Positions 9,873 to 18,671 are shown, numbered from the stretch's first letter. The stretch is 44,241 nt of DNA from Oscillospiraceae bacterium (GCA_017421025.1 JAFQME010000021.1:1-44241); one strand, 5' to 3'. Made by a program: numbers and translations. The notes: a model not told the origin generated them from the sequence alone.

Positions 9873-10388
9873 ATTAGCAAACTGGAACATCAAATCAACG
9901 AAGAGATCCGTGATAAAGAAGTTCGCCTAATCAGTGATAGTGGTGAGCAATTGGGAATCGTCCCGATCGCAGAAGCTCAGAAAATAGCGGATGAAAAAGA
10001 ATTGGATCTGGTCAAAATCGCTCCGCAGGCAACTCCACCGGTTTGTCGTATTATGGACTACGGGAAGTTCCGCTTTGAGCAGGAAAAACGTGAGAAAGAA
10101 GCCAGAAAGAATCAGCGTACCATCGATATCAAAGAGATTCGTATGTCTCCGGGTATTGATGTGCATGATTTGCAGGTGAAAATGAACAATGCGATTCGTT
10201 TTCTCAAGTCCGGCGATAAGGTAAAGGTTTCCGTCCGATTCAAAGGTCGTGAAATGGCTCACACCTCGATCGGCAAGGAGATTTTGGATCGTTTCTCCGA
10301 AGGTTGTGCAGAGTTCGGTACGGTTGAAAAACCGCCCAAACTGGAAGGCCGTCAGATGATCATGTTCCTTGCGGCGAAGCAAAAGTAA
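9873..10388 (+). CDS. infC: Translation initiation factor IF-3 (ATT start codon)
   Basis: A 171-residue IF-3 that binds the 30S subunit and proofreads initiator tRNA pairing. It opens ISKLEHQINEEIRDKEVRLI, contains KIAPQATPPVCRIMDYGKF and ends in an RNA-binding C-domain (VSVRFKGREMAHTSIG). No ATG fits: GGGAGGTG at 9858-9865 lies 7 bases before an ATT at 9873-9875, exactly where IF-3 sequences begin. The in-frame ATG at 9849 lies inside the attenuator T-tract and upstream of the ribosome site. IF-3 genes commonly use rare starts such as ATT as self-regulation through start-codon discrimination, which supports this choice. Confidence 0.93.
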   Translation: MSKLEHQINEEIRDKEVRLISDSGEQLGIVPIAEAQKIADEKELDLVKIAPQATPPVCRIMDYGKFRFEQEKREKEARKNQRTIDIKEIRMSPGIDVHDLQVKMNNAIRFLKSGDKVKVSVRFKGREMAHTSIGKEILDRFSEGCAEFGTVEKPPKLEGRQMIMFLAAKQK

Positions 10389-10424
10389 GTCGAAAATTTT
10401 TTACAATAGAGAGGAGTAATCAAG

Positions 10425-10622
10425 ATGCCGAAGATCAAAACCCACAGTGGCGCATCCAAACGTTTCTCTGTTACCAAGAGCGGTAAGGTGAAACGCAACC
10501 ATGCAAACAGACGCCACATTCTGAATAAGATGACCACCAAGCGTAAAAGAGGTCTGCGTAAAGCTGCTTACGCAACCCCGGCGAACGAGGCAACACTGCG
10601 TCGCCTGGTTCTTTATAAATAA
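10425..10622 (+). CDS. rpmI: Ribosomal protein bL35
   Basis: A 65-residue, very basic protein beginning [14 protein letters not shown] with the typical [12 protein letters not shown] core, diagnostic of large-subunit protein L35. GAGAGGAG at 10410-10417 precedes the ATG. It is placed between infC and rplT as in nearly all Firmicutes, so it is controlled by the same leader. Confidence 0.97.
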   Translation: MPKIKTHSGASKRFSVTKSGKVKRNHANRRHILNKMTTKRKRGLRKAAYATPANEATLRRLVLYK

Positions 10623-10661
10623 GAAGAAACACAATCATTCAGAATTTGGAGGCTGTTATAG

Positions 10662-11015
10662 ATGGCAAGAGTTAAAGGCGCAATGATGACGCGCAAAAGA
10701 AGAAAAAAGATTTTAAAGCAGGCTAAGGGTTATTGGGGTGCAAAATCCACACATTATAAGATGGCGAATCAGGCCGTTATGAAGTCTCTGACTTACGCAT
10801 ACATCGGCCGTAAGCGTAAAAAACGTGATTTCCGTCAGCTGTGGATCACTCGTATTTCTGCAGGTGCAAAGCAGAACGGGCTCAACTATTCCCGTTTCAT
10901 GTACGGTTTGAAGAAGGCAGGCGTTGCTATGAACCGTAAGATGCTGGCTGAGCTCGCATGCAATGATGCAGCAGCATTTGCAGCACTCGCAGACCTCGCA
11001 AAGAAGAATATCTAA
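10662..11015 (+). CDS. rplT: Ribosomal protein bL20
   Basis: A 117-residue protein with the classic start [20 protein letters not shown] and [24 protein letters not shown]20 binds 23S rRNA early in 50S assembly and is the autogenous repressor of this operon in Bacillus, presumably acting on the leader at 9720-9857. GGAGG at 10648-10652 is a good ribosome site. The gene is followed by a strong terminator. Confidence 0.97.
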   Translation: MARVKGAMMTRKRRKKILKQAKGYWGAKSTHYKMANQAVMKSLTYAYIGRKRKKRDFRQLWITRISAGAKQNGLNYSRFMYGLKKAGVAMNRKMLAELACNDAAAFAALADLAKKNI

Positions 11016-11029
11016 CTTAGATTGAGAGC

Positions 11030-11062
11030 AGGGTATGGGTTCGACCCGTACCCTGTTTTTTT
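11030..11062 (+). terminator. Intrinsic terminator of infC-rpmI-rplT
   Basis: An 11-bp stem, AGGGTATGGGT (11030-11040) with ACCCGTACCCT (11044-11054), contains one G-U pair and closes a TCG loop. It is followed by a run of seven T. Confidence 0.93.
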
Positions 11063-11074
11063 GTAAAATTTCCC

Positions 11075-11103
11075 TTTACATTTTTAACTGTTTGGGGTAT
11101 ACT
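11075..11103 (+). promoter_or_regulatory. ldh promoter
   Basis: TTTACA (11075-11080) and TATACT (11098-11103) are spaced 17 bases apart, directly after the rplT terminator. They give ldh its own strong sigma-A-type promoter. Confidence 0.85.
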
Positions 11104-11151
11104 GTATAATAGCGAAATTTGAGATTCTATTTTATGAGGAGTGCGTCACAA

Positions 11152-12096
11152 ATGAAAAAAGGAAAAACTAAAGTTGCAGTGATTGGTGCCGGTTTCGTTG
11201 GTGCTACCTCTGCTTATGTTATGGCTCTGCGCAAGGTTTGCACAGAATTGGTTCTGATCGACGTTGTTGCTGATAAGGCAGCAGGCGAAGCAGCTGACAT
11301 TAAGCACGGCTTGCCGTTCATCGGCCAGATGAAGGTCTATGCAGGTGACTATTCCGATATCGCAGGTTGCGACATCATCGTTGTTACCGCAGGTGCAAAC
11401 AGAAAGCCGGGCGAAACTCGTTTGGATCTTGCAAAGAAGAATACTTCCATTGCTCGTGGCATCACCGAGAGCATCATGAAGTATTACACCGGCGGTGTGA
11501 TCCTGGTTGTTGCAAACCCGGTCGACATCCTCACTTATATGATCACTAAGTGGTCCGGCCTCCCGCAGGGCACCGTTCTCGGCAGCGGTACTTCTCTGGA
11601 CACCGTTCGTTTCCGCAGCCTGCTTGCTGGTAAGACCGGCATCGACGTTGCAAATATCCATGGTTATATCATCGGTGAGCACGGCGATTCTCAGGTTCCG
11701 GCATGGAGCAATACCCATATCGCAGGTACCCAGATTGATGATTACTGCGCAATGAATGGTATTCCGCTTGATGGTGAAGCAAAAGCTGAAATTCTTGAGG
11801 CTGTCAAGACTGACGGCGCAAAGATCATTCAGCGCAAGGGCGCAACCTATTTCGGCGTTTCCGTTTGTGTTGCAATCTTGGTTGAGTCCCTCCTGCGTGA
11901 CTGCGATACCATCCGTACCGTTTCCACTGTTTTGGACGGTCAGTACGGCATCCACGATGTCGCACTCTCTCTGCCGACTATCATCGGTGCTTCCGGTGCA
12001 AAGAAAGTTCTTGCTCCGAGCCTCACTCCGGCAGAACTCGAAGCTCTCAACAAGTCTGCTGCAGCTTGCAAAGCTGTGCTTGATGAGTGCAAATAA
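11152..12096 (+). CDS. ldh: L-lactate dehydrogenase
   Basis: A 314-residue NAD-dependent enzyme that reduces pyruvate to L-lactate, regenerating NAD+ in fermentation. The Rossmann motif GAGFVGA lies near residue 13, the substrate-loop block RKPGETRLDL near residue 85, and the catalytic His in GEHGDSQVPAWS near residue 180. The family includes malate dehydrogenases, but the length and the loop favour LDH. GAGGAG at 11136-11141 supports ATG 11152; the frame runs back to 11119 without a better site. The gene is monocistronic between its own promoter and terminator. Codon choice is strongly biased to GCA, GGT and GGC, fitting high expression. Confidence 0.93.
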   Translation: MKKGKTKVAVIGAGFVGATSAYVMALRKVCTELVLIDVVADKAAGEAADIKHGLPFIGQMKVYAGDYSDIAGCDIIVVTAGANRKPGETRLDLAKKNTSIARGITESIMKYYTGGVILVVANPVDILTYMITKWSGLPQGTVLGSGTSLDTVRFRSLLAGKTGIDVANIHGYIIGEHGDSQVPAWSNTHIAGTQIDDYCAMNGIPLDGEAKAEILEAVKTDGAKIIQRKGATYFGVSVCVAILVESLLRDCDTIRTVSTVLDGQYGIHDVALSLPTIIGASGAKKVLAPSLTPAELEALNKSAAACKAVLDECK

Positions 12097-12106
12097 GACA
12101 AGCACA

Positions 12107-12143
12107 AAAGCGTGCAAGGAAATATCTTGCACGCTTTCTTTGT
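12107..12143 (+). terminator. ldh intrinsic terminator
   Basis: A perfect 12-bp stem, AAAGCGTGCAAG (12107-12118) with CTTGCACGCTTT (12126-12137), has a 7-base loop and is followed by CTTTGT. Confidence 0.88.
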
Positions 12144-12155
12144 ATATGATATGAT
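12127..12155 (+). promoter_or_regulatory. Candidate promoter embedded in the ldh terminator
   Basis: TTGCAC (12127-12132) lies in the 3' arm of the ldh terminator and is followed, after 17 bases, by TATGAT (12150-12155). Transcription would begin just before the AGGAGG ribosome site of the next gene. This is an inference from spacing alone. Confidence 0.5.
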
Positions 12156-12176
12156 GATGTCAAAGGAGGGGATGAT

Positions 12177-12875
12177 ATGAAGGCCTTTTTTGAGAAACAT
12201 CGTACACTCTCACTGATTGTGCTCGGAGTTTTTGCGGTTGTAATTTTGTTTTTCTATCTCCGTGCATTGCATCAGCCCGGTGTTTGGTATCGTCAGTCCT
12301 TTTTGGCACAACAGGAAGACGGCAGCTTCTCCGGCCGTGATGAATGGTACAATGCTTACCGCCTTTCCATTTCCTCCAAAACCTTGGATGAGGCGGAAGT
12401 CTCGCTGAAAGTAAATGACGAAACTCGGATTTATTGCGTCACATTTGGTGAAACGGTTACCATATCAGAAAACGGAACTACGGTTTTTACCGGGCAGGCG
12501 CATGAGGGTGATCCGTGGCTTTTGATTGACCAAGCAGGGGATCCGATTTTCCCCATTACTGTGTATGCGGGCGGTGTTACACCGAAACAAGAAGAACTTT
12601 TTCCGAATCTGAATACGGTCTATAATTGGGCGACGATGGAAACACCTGATACTCGGGGAGAAACATCGGTCATATTCGTTCTGATTCTGATCCTGGTATT
12701 CTTGTTTATTGACATTCACTGGCCGGATTTGTTCTGGAATCTCCGCTATTGCCTTGCGGTAGATGGCGGCGAGCCGAGTGAGTTCTATCGTGTTTGTCAG
12801 GGGATCGGGCGGATTCTGATGGTGATCCTCTTCTTTATAGCCGCACTCTCGGGGCTGAATCTGTTTTCGAGGTGA
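12177..12875 (+). CDS. Unrecognised membrane protein (three predicted membrane segments)
   Basis: A 232-residue protein I cannot assign to a family. One hydrophobic helix lies near residues 12-28 (LSLIVLGVFAVVILFFYL). A beta-rich domain of about 130 residues (roughly 32-162) follows, then two further helices near residues 163-178 (VIFVLILILVFLFID) and 211-229 (RILMVILFFIAALSGLNLF). With the N-terminus inside, the middle domain would be extracellular. AGGAGGGG at 12163-12170 precedes the ATG. It is followed after 6 bases by a second small membrane protein, probably co-transcribed. The single feature besides topology is the GTTVFTGQA-type beta region; no catalytic motif was seen. Confidence 0.8.
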   Translation: MKAFFEKHRTLSLIVLGVFAVVILFFYLRALHQPGVWYRQSFLAQQEDGSFSGRDEWYNAYRLSISSKTLDEAEVSLKVNDETRIYCVTFGETVTISENGTTVFTGQAHEGDPWLLIDQAGDPIFPITVYAGGVTPKQEELFPNLNTVYNWATMETPDTRGETSVIFVLILILVFLFIDIHWPDLFWNLRYCLAVDGGEPSEFYRVCQGIGRILMVILFFIAALSGLNLFSR

Positions 12876-12881
12876 ATTCAC

Positions 12882-13202
12882 ATGAGAGCATGGATTTATT
12901 TCATTTGGGGACTGTTGTTCATCCTTTTGTCGCTGCTTTCCCTTCGATTTCCACGCCTTGTGGTAAATCGGAACGTGGAGGAAGAACTTTCAAACACCCC
13001 GAAACAAAAGAAACGTTATTACATCCATATGCGCATCAATATTGCACTTTTGGGGCTTCCGCTCATGATTGCCGGACAACTTCCGGAATACCTGATCCTC
13101 CCGGTTTGTCTTCCGTTTTTAGGGATACTGTTTGTCAGCGGACTGGTTTGCAATAAGATGAATCTCGGTCGCTTCCACTGGAAAAACTTTTTTGTGGATT
13201 AA
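12882..13202 (+). CDS. Small unrecognised membrane protein
   Basis: A 106-residue protein with a hydrophobic N-terminal helix (YFIWGLLFILLSLLSL), a basic polar loop with NTPKQKKRYY, and two further hydrophobic stretches (IALLGLPLMIAGQL and YLILPVCLPFLGILFVSGLV), so probably three membrane segments. The start lies 6 bases after the preceding gene, with GAGGTG at 12869-12874 as ribosome site, pointing to one transcript and possibly one complex. No family is recognised and no function is proposed. It ends immediately before a bidirectional terminator. Confidence 0.75.
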   Translation: MRAWIYFIWGLLFILLSLLSLRFPRLVVNRNVEEELSNTPKQKKRYYIHMRINIALLGLPLMIAGQLPEYLILPVCLPFLGILFVSGLVCNKMNLGRFHWKNFFVD

Positions 13203-13233
13203 AAAACGAGTGGCATTTTGCCACTCGTTTTCT
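13203..13233. terminator. Bidirectional terminator between convergent genes
   Basis: A 12-bp stem, AAACGAGTGGCA (13204-13215) with TGCCACTCGTTT (13219-13230), has A-rich and T-rich flanks on both sides. It serves both the membrane-protein pair and the opposing esterase gene. Confidence 0.9.
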
Positions 13234-13235
13234 AT

Positions 13236-13943
13236 TTACAGTTTAATGCCGAGTCGTGCGGAGAGTTTTGCCCAGGCCGCTGCAAATCTGCGGCCAAGTT
13301 CACGCTGACCTGCACCATTGATATGTGCGGGATCTTCGGGTTCATTCGGCTCAAATCCATCTGCATTGACTACTTCAAAACGGGGAGAAGATGCAGCGAT
13401 GCGTCCAATCTCCTTGTTGATGGTTTGATAACGGTCTTTGCAGTAATCGTATGTGCCGAGATAATCGCCAAGCTCGGAAATAATAACCGGGAAATCTTTT
13501 TCGCCAATATCCTGTTCAAGCGCAGCGAGGAAACTCAAAAAACGGTCATGATACGTTTCTGCATGCTCGTCGGTATCGCAGTCCTGCTCGCCCTGAAGCC
13601 ACAGCATACCGGCAAGTTCGTTGCCGACAAGACCTGCTTTGCAACGCTTGACTGCTTCTTCATAGATCTCTTCACCCGGCTGCCACTGATGGAGCCAAGA
13701 TGCACCAACCGGGCAATAAATGAAGCCGATTTCAACATCATCAACTTCACGAAGTTTCTGAGCAAAGCTCGGACCCAGGTTAACGCCACGATTCGATCCT
13801 AAAGATGGATTGAACGGCTCGGTTGCAACCTCCCAGTTTTCGCCACGGAAAATCTTAACTTTTTCGTCCACAATTGGTGGAACAAGACCCATAATGCCTT
13901 GGCCAACCATGTTGGACTGACCTGCCATAATAAAAACTTTCAT
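13236..13943 (-). CDS. SGNH/CE6-type carbohydrate esterase (sialate O-acetylesterase-like)
   Basis: A 235-residue SGNH-hydrolase. Block I is AGQSNM (nucleophile Ser10), there is a WLQGEQDCD block near residues 115-123, and the catalytic Asp/His pair is in DPAH (204-207). These are the hallmarks of the SASA/CE6 family, which removes O-acetyl groups from xylan or sialic acid. No signal peptide is visible, so it may act on imported acetylated oligosaccharides. TAGGAGGA on the minus strand just upstream of the ATG is a strong ribosome site. The substrate is not determined by sequence. It is monocistronic and shares a divergent promoter region with the GHL10 lipoprotein gene. Confidence 0.85.
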   Translation of the reverse strand: MKVFIMAGQSNMVGQGIMGLVPPIVDEKVKIFRGENWEVATEPFNPSLGSNRGVNLGPSFAQKLREVDDVEIGFIYCPVGASWLHQWQPGEEIYEEAVKRCKAGLVGNELAGMLWLQGEQDCDTDEHAETYHDRFLSFLAALEQDIGEKDFPVIISELGDYLGTYDYCKDRYQTINKEIGRIAASSPRFEVVNADGFEPNEPEDPAHINGAGQRELGRRFAAAWAKLSARLGIKL

Positions 13944-13976
13944 TGGAAAGTCCTCCTATGTGTCAAATTTGAGTTA

Positions 13977-14005
13977 AGTATATCATAGGATGTTTTATGT
14001 TTCAA
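13977..14005 (-). promoter_or_regulatory. Promoter of the SGNH esterase gene
   Basis: Read on the minus strand, TTGAAA (14000-14005) and TATACT (13977-13982) are 17 bases apart, 34 bases before the ATG. Confidence 0.8.
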
Positions 14006-14016
14006 GACGCTTTTTC

Positions 14017-14045
14017 TTGAATTTTTCTCAAAAGTAGTGTAGAAT
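14017..14045 (+). promoter_or_regulatory. Promoter of the GHL10 lipoprotein-hydratase operon
   Basis: TTGAAT (14017-14022) and TAGAAT (14040-14045) are spaced 17 bases apart. Its -35 lies 11 bases from the -35 of the divergent esterase promoter. Confidence 0.75.
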
Positions 14046-14078
14046 AAACAATGCCTTACAGAAATGAGTGATTGATAA

Positions 14079-15272
14079 GTGTTCAGAACTGTTTGTATCC
14101 TCTTGGTAGTTTGTATTGTGTTCACTTTTTTTGGATGTCAGCCGGCACCGAAAACTGTTGCGGAACTGCGTGGAGTTTGGGTAGCGACCACATTGAATTT
14201 GGACTACCCGTCAAAACCGGGACTATCTGCAGAGCAACTCCAAGAGGAAGCGGAAACGCTGTTGGACCGAGCAAAAGACCTTGGCCTCAATGCCGTTTTT
14301 TTGCAAGTTCGTCCGTGCGGCGATGCACTTTATCCATCAGAGTATTACCCGTGGTCTGCAGTGCTTTCGGGGACACAGGGGATTCCGCCGAATGCGGAGT
14401 TTGATGTTTTGTCTTATTGGATCAATGCAGCGCATCAACGTGGAATGGAACTTCATGCGTGGATCAATCCGTTTCGTGTCACGCAAGGGAAGAAAGACAT
14501 CCTCTCACAGCAAAACCCGGCATATATTCACCCTGAGTGGACCGTGAAGCATACCGATGGGAAGTTATACTTAAATCCCGGAATTGAGGAAGTACGGAAG
14601 TATATTATCGATGGTGTGGTTGAAATCGTTTCAAATTATGACGTGGACGGAATCCATTTTGACGATTACTTCTATCCGGACGAAGAATTCCCGGATGAAG
14701 AAACGTTCTTAGCATCCGGCGCATCCAATCTTCTGGATTGGAGACGGGAAAACATCAATTTGCTGATTTCTGAAACACACGCTGCTGTGCAAAATACAAA
14801 TCCAGAAATCGTTTTTGGTGTCAGTCCGTTTGGAATTTGGCAAAACCAACGCTCTTCACTGCTGGGAAGTGCAACCAATGGTCTTGAATCCTATACCGCA
14901 CATGCGGTGGACTCACGTAAGTGGGTCAAAGAAGAGTGGGTTGATTATATCGCTCCGCAGATTTATTGGCACATCGGTCACGATGCGGCAGACTATGAAA
15001 CATTGGTGCGTTGGTGGGTCGATGTGGTGCGAGGAACCTCTGTGAAACTCTATATCGGACACGCAGGTTATCGCGCATTGACGGCCGAAGAAGGTTCCGC
15101 TTGGTACGGCGGCGAAGAATTGGCACGTCAGTTGGAATTAAACCGTGAATATCCGGATGTTTCGGGCAGTATCCATTTCAGACTTGGGTGCTATCTGGAG
15201 AGTCCGGCACTTGCAACAGTATTAAAAAATCAATTGATAGAAATTACAGAAGTTGAGGAGGAACACCCATGA
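14079..15272 (+). CDS. GHL10-type glycosidase lipoprotein (DigH/YngK-like)
   Basis: A 397-residue protein. A short hydrophobic signal ends in a lipobox (VFTFFGCQP, Cys near residue 20), so it is probably anchored to the outer face of the membrane. The body matches the glycosyl-hydrolase-like 10 family: [17 protein letters not shown] at the start of the barrel, [28 protein letters not shown], the acidic [13 protein letters not shown] motif with candidate catalytic Asp residues, and SPFGIW. E. coli DigH of this family cleaves denuded peptidoglycan glycan strands; an analogous wall role is inferred. The start is GTG at 14079 with only a weak ribosome site (GAGTG at 14066-14070). The stop overlaps the next ATG as ATGA. 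Confidence 0.85.
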   Translation: MFRTVCILLVVCIVFTFFGCQPAPKTVAELRGVWVATTLNLDYPSKPGLSAEQLQEEAETLLDRAKDLGLNAVFLQVRPCGDALYPSEYYPWSAVLSGTQGIPPNAEFDVLSYWINAAHQRGMELHAWINPFRVTQGKKDILSQQNPAYIHPEWTVKHTDGKLYLNPGIEEVRKYIIDGVVEIVSNYDVDGIHFDDYFYPDEEFPDEETFLASGASNLLDWRRENINLLISETHAAVQNTNPEIVFGVSPFGIWQNQRSSLLGSATNGLESYTAHAVDSRKWVKEEWVDYIAPQIYWHIGHDAADYETLVRWWVDVVRGTSVKLYIGHAGYRALTAEEGSAWYGGEELARQLELNREYPDVSGSIHFRLGCYLESPALATVLKNQLIEITEVEEEHP

Positions 15273-17497
15273 TCACGATCAAAAACCAAGGCGTATATCT
15301 CAAAGACAATGCGCTGATCGATGCGGCACAGGCGCAAGGACTGCCTGCTCCTGCAGAAGCAAAGAAAAACACCATTGCGTATTCCATTTTGGAGGCACAC
15401 AATACCTCCGGTAATATGGATGCGCTGAAAATCAAAATGGATGCGATGGCATCCCATGACATTACTTACGTCGGAATCATTCAGACTGCTCGTGCATCGG
15501 GACTCAAAGAATTCCCGCTCCCGTATGTTTTGACCAACTGCCACAACAGTTTGTGTGCGGTCGGCGGAACCATCAACGAGGACGACCATGTCTTTGGTCT
15601 TTCTGCAGCAAAGAAATACGGTGGCGAATTTGTTCCGGCACATCAGGCAGTAATTCATCAGTATATGCGTGAGCGCTATGCAGGTTGCGGCAAGATGATC
15701 TTAGCGTCTGACTCCCATACCCGTTATGGCGCACTCGGTTCGATTTCGATCGGTGAGGGAGGTCCTGAACTGGTCAAGCAGCTGCTTTCCAAAACCTATG
15801 ATATTGCATATCCGGATGTCGTTTGTGTTTATCTCACAGGGGAGCCGCGTCCGGGTGTCGGTCCGCAAGACGTTGCACTTGCAATCATTGGTGCAACCTT
15901 CAAACAGGGGACTGTGAAAAACAAAATCATGGAATTTGTTGGCCCCGGCATTGCAAACCTTGGTATGGATTTCCGTAACGGCATTGACGTTATGACCACC
16001 GAAACTTCTTGCCTTTCTTCCATTTGGGCAACTGACGATACTGTGAAATCGTTCCTTGTCCGTCACGGTCGTGGCGATGAGTACCGTGCGCTCGCTCCGA
16101 AAGACGGTGCATATTATGACTGTGCGGTTTGCGTTGACCTTTCTAAAGTTGAGCCGATGATCGCACTTCCGTTCCATCCGTCCAATACTTACACGATTTC
16201 GGAACTCAAGGCAAATCTCGAAGAGATTCTTACCAAAGTGGATGCAGATATTGAAGAACAGTTCGGCAAGCAGCCGGAAAGCGTTCGTCTTGCCAACAAG
16301 ATCAAAGATGGCGAACTCATGGTGGATCAAGGCTTTATCGGTGGCTGTTCGGGTGGCTTGTATCAAAATATTTGCCGTGCAGCAGAAATCCTTGACGGAG
16401 CAAATATCGGCTCGGATGCGTTCTGGCTCTCGGTCTATCCGGCAAGTCAGCCCATGATGATGGCGCTCAATAAAGACGGCACACTCAATAAACTGATGGC
16501 AGCTGGTGCAAGCATTCGTTCTGCATTCTGCGGTCCGTGCTTCGGTGCGGGTGATGTTCCTGCAAACGGTGCACTTTCCATTCGCCATGCAACCCGTAAC
16601 TTCCCGAACCGTGAAGGAAGTAAGCCGGGTGACGGACAGCTTTCCTTTGTTGCACTGATGGATGCCCGCTCCATCGCAGCAACTGCAAAAAACGGCGGAA
16701 AACTCACTTCTGCATTTGAACTGGATCAAATTCCAGCAGAACCGAAGTGTGACAATTACGAGTACGATGACAGTGCATATAAGAGCCGTATTTACTATGG
16801 TGTTGGAAAACCTGATGCGTCGGCTGAGTTGAAGTTTGGTCCCAATATTGCGGATTGGCCGAATATGATTCCGATGACCGAGGATCTCTTGATTTCTGTT
16901 GGCAGCGCAATTTATGATCCGGTCACCACAACAGATGAACTCATTCCGTCCGGTGAAACCTCGTCTTACCGCTCTAACCCGATGAAGTTGGCTGGATTTG
17001 CGCTCTCCCGTAAGGATCCGGCATATGTCGGCCGTGCAAAAGAGATTCAGGCAATGGAACTTGCCCGTGAAAACGGTGAAAAAATCGATCTTCCTATCAA
17101 CGTGGACTTGAGTAAGACCGAAGTCGGTACTGCAGTCTTTGCACTGAAACCGGGTGACGGGTCTGCTCGTGAGCAAGCAGCATCTTGCCAGCGTGTGTTG
17201 GGTGGTGTTGCGAATATCGCAGCAGAATATGCAACCAAGCGTTATCGCTCTAACGTGGTAAACTGGGGCATGCTTCCGTTTATTTTGGATGATGCTGCAA
17301 GTTTTAATATCCAGGCAGGGGACTGGATTTATATCCGTGGAATTCGTGCATTGCTTGAGGGCAATGATGAGAGCATTGAAGCAACTTTGATCCAGAATGG
17401 CAAGGAAACAAAAATTACACTCAAACTTCCGGCAATTACCCGTGAAGAACGTGACATCATTCTTTCCGGCTGCCTCATCAATTACTACGCAAAATAA
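15269..17497 (+). CDS. Aconitase-superfamily hydratase, substrate unknown
   Basis: A 742-residue single-chain member of the aconitase/isopropylmalate isomerase superfamily. Motifs in the large domain include [11 protein letters not shown] near residue 150 and two cysteine sites for a [4Fe-4S] cluster: [12 protein letters not shown] near residue 360 and [13 protein letters not shown] near residue 420. The last ~200 residues contain a swivel (small) domain with [13 protein letters not shown]. The sequence is not typical of citrate aconitase, homoaconitase or LeuCD, and no leucine or TCA genes are near. The ATG overlaps the lipoprotein stop, so the two are translationally coupled. A terminator follows. 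Superfamily placement is secure; the reaction is unknown. Confidence 0.85.
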   Translation: MITIKNQGVYLKDNALIDAAQAQGLPAPAEAKKNTIAYSILEAHNTSGNMDALKIKMDAMASHDITYVGIIQTARASGLKEFPLPYVLTNCHNSLCAVGGTINEDDHVFGLSAAKKYGGEFVPAHQAVIHQYMRERYAGCGKMILASDSHTRYGALGSISIGEGGPELVKQLLSKTYDIAYPDVVCVYLTGEPRPGVGPQDVALAIIGATFKQGTVKNKIMEFVGPGIANLGMDFRNGIDVMTTETSCLSSIWATDDTVKSFLVRHGRGDEYRALAPKDGAYYDCAVCVDLSKVEPMIALPFHPSNTYTISELKANLEEILTKVDADIEEQFGKQPESVRLANKIKDGELMVDQGFIGGCSGGLYQNICRAAEILDGANIGSDAFWLSVYPASQPMMMALNKDGTLNKLMAAGASIRSAFCGPCFGAGDVPANGALSIRHATRNFPNREGSKPGDGQLSFVALMDARSIAATAKNGGKLTSAFELDQIPAEPKCDNYEYDDSAYKSRIYYGVGKPDASAELKFGPNIADWPNMIPMTEDLLISVGSAIYDPVTTTDELIPSGETSSYRSNPMKLAGFALSRKDPAYVGRAKEIQAMELARENGEKIDLPINVDLSKTEVGTAVFALKPGDGSAREQAASCQRVLGGVANIAAEYATKRYRSNVVNWGMLPFILDDAASFNIQAGDWIYIRGIRALLEGNDESIEATLIQNGKETKITLKLPAITREERDIILSGCLINYYAK

Positions 17498-17499
17498 GA

Positions 17500-17531
17500 A
17501 AAAAGCACCGATGATTTTATCGGTGCTTTTT
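17500..17531. terminator. Bidirectional terminator
   Basis: AAAAAGCACCGAT (17500-17512) pairs with ATCGGTGCTTTTT (17519-17531), forming a 13-bp stem with A/T tracts on both sides. It lies between the hydratase and the convergent glucosyltransferase. Confidence 0.92.
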
Positions 17532-17534
17532 AGG

Positions 17535-18644
17535 TTAATGCTGAGCGTTTTCAATGATAAAAGATGCAAGGTTTCGTGCCGCTTGAGGTGAGACTGCATG
17601 GACCAACCGTTCTTTGATTGCTTCGATCCGTCCGGGACAATTAAACAGATAATTGATCGCATCATCGACTGTGAATTTTTTTGAGGTCGCAAGTGCAATC
17701 CCGTTATTGAGGAGAAAATCAAGGTTGCGTTCTTCCTGGCCGGGAATTGGGTCGGTTAGAATCAACGGAAGCTGCTTTTCGATTGCTTCTGTAACTGTGA
17801 GTCCGCCCGGTTTTGTGATGATACAGTCAGATGCATCCATCATCACATCAACATTGTTAACAAAAGAGAAAGCGTGCACATTCTCTCCGAAATCCGACTC
17901 GATCAAGCGATTGTATTGCCGCTTGTTTTTGCCGCAAACTGCAAGAATCTGAAGATCAGAATCAAGAGATAAAATGTCTTGGATGGTGCTGATAATATTC
18001 CCAAATCCCATGCTGCCGCCCATCACCAAAACAGTTCTGCGAGAGGGATCAATCCCCAATTCTTTTGCGGCATCTTCGCGGGAGAGTCGCTCACTGAATT
18101 TCAGTTGCACCGGAATTCCGAGAGAACACAGTCGGGAGGCGGCAATGCCACGGCGCTTTGCGGTGTGCATCAAAAGGGGACTAGCCAAATTGATGTATTC
18201 TACGTTTGGAACGGTTTCCCAAAACGGATGAAGCGTGTAGTCGGTTACAATCCCGATGGTAGGTACATCCTTGAGTTTTCCTTTCTTTTTGAGCTCATCT
18301 ACGATTTGAGCAGCGAAGATATGTGTGCATACAATAAAATCCGGCGCATAATCTTCTATATGTGAGTCAAACTTAGCAGCAATCAAGAGATTGCCCAATT
18401 CTTGCAGCAAATACTGCCGATCTTTTCCTTCGAGCATTTCATATGCCCGCCGATAAAGTTTTGGCGTATATTTTGTTGCAAATAAATAAAACTGATTAAC
18501 ACTGTCGGCCAGTGCTTTGTTGATGGTTTTATACACGTCAATGGTACGAACAGCCACATCCCGTTCCGCCAAAGCATCGGAAATGGATTGCGCTGCTGCA
18601 TGGTGACCATGGCCTGCGGTGATGGTTAAAATCAGAACACGCAT
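17535..18644 (-). CDS. UgtP/MGDG-synthase-like GT28 diacylglycerol glycosyltransferase
   Basis: A 369-residue protein starting MRVLILTITAGHGHHAAAQS, the glycine/histidine acceptor-side motif of MGDG synthases and B. subtilis UgtP. Its middle part carries VLVMGGSMGFGN and its C-domain ITKPGGLTVTEAI, the UDP-sugar-binding signature of GT28. UgtP-type enzymes build glucosyl-diacylglycerols for the membrane and lipoteichoic-acid anchors, and UgtP can modulate FtsZ. The N-terminal domain acts at the cytoplasmic membrane face. AAGGAGG on the minus strand precedes the ATG. It has its own promoter at the 3' end of spoVG. Confidence 0.87.
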   Translation of the reverse strand: MRVLILTITAGHGHHAAAQSISDALAERDVAVRTIDVYKTINKALADSVNQFYLFATKYTPKLYRRAYEMLEGKDRQYLLQELGNLLIAAKFDSHIEDYAPDFIVCTHIFAAQIVDELKKKGKLKDVPTIGIVTDYTLHPFWETVPNVEYINLASPLLMHTAKRRGIAASRLCSLGIPVQLKFSERLSREDAAKELGIDPSRRTVLVMGGSMGFGNIISTIQDILSLDSDLQILAVCGKNKRQYNRLIESDFGENVHAFSFVNNVDVMMDASDCIITKPGGLTVTEAIEKQLPLILTDPIPGQEERNLDFLLNNGIALATSKKFTVDDAINYLFNCPGRIEAIKERLVHAVSPQAARNLASFIIENAQH

Positions 18645-18671
18645 AAGAATGCCTCCTTATTGACTAACACC

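Noticed and set aside
13218..13802. Plus-strand 194-codon frame across the esterase
   Set aside because: Antisense to the SGNH motifs of the minus-strand gene and beginning inside the terminator.
15701..17722. 673-codon open frame antisense to the hydratase
   Set aside because: The hydratase has intact family motifs and a coupled start; the antisense frame is rich in Cys/Arg/Ile without domain features and runs through a terminator. It is a codon-bias shadow.
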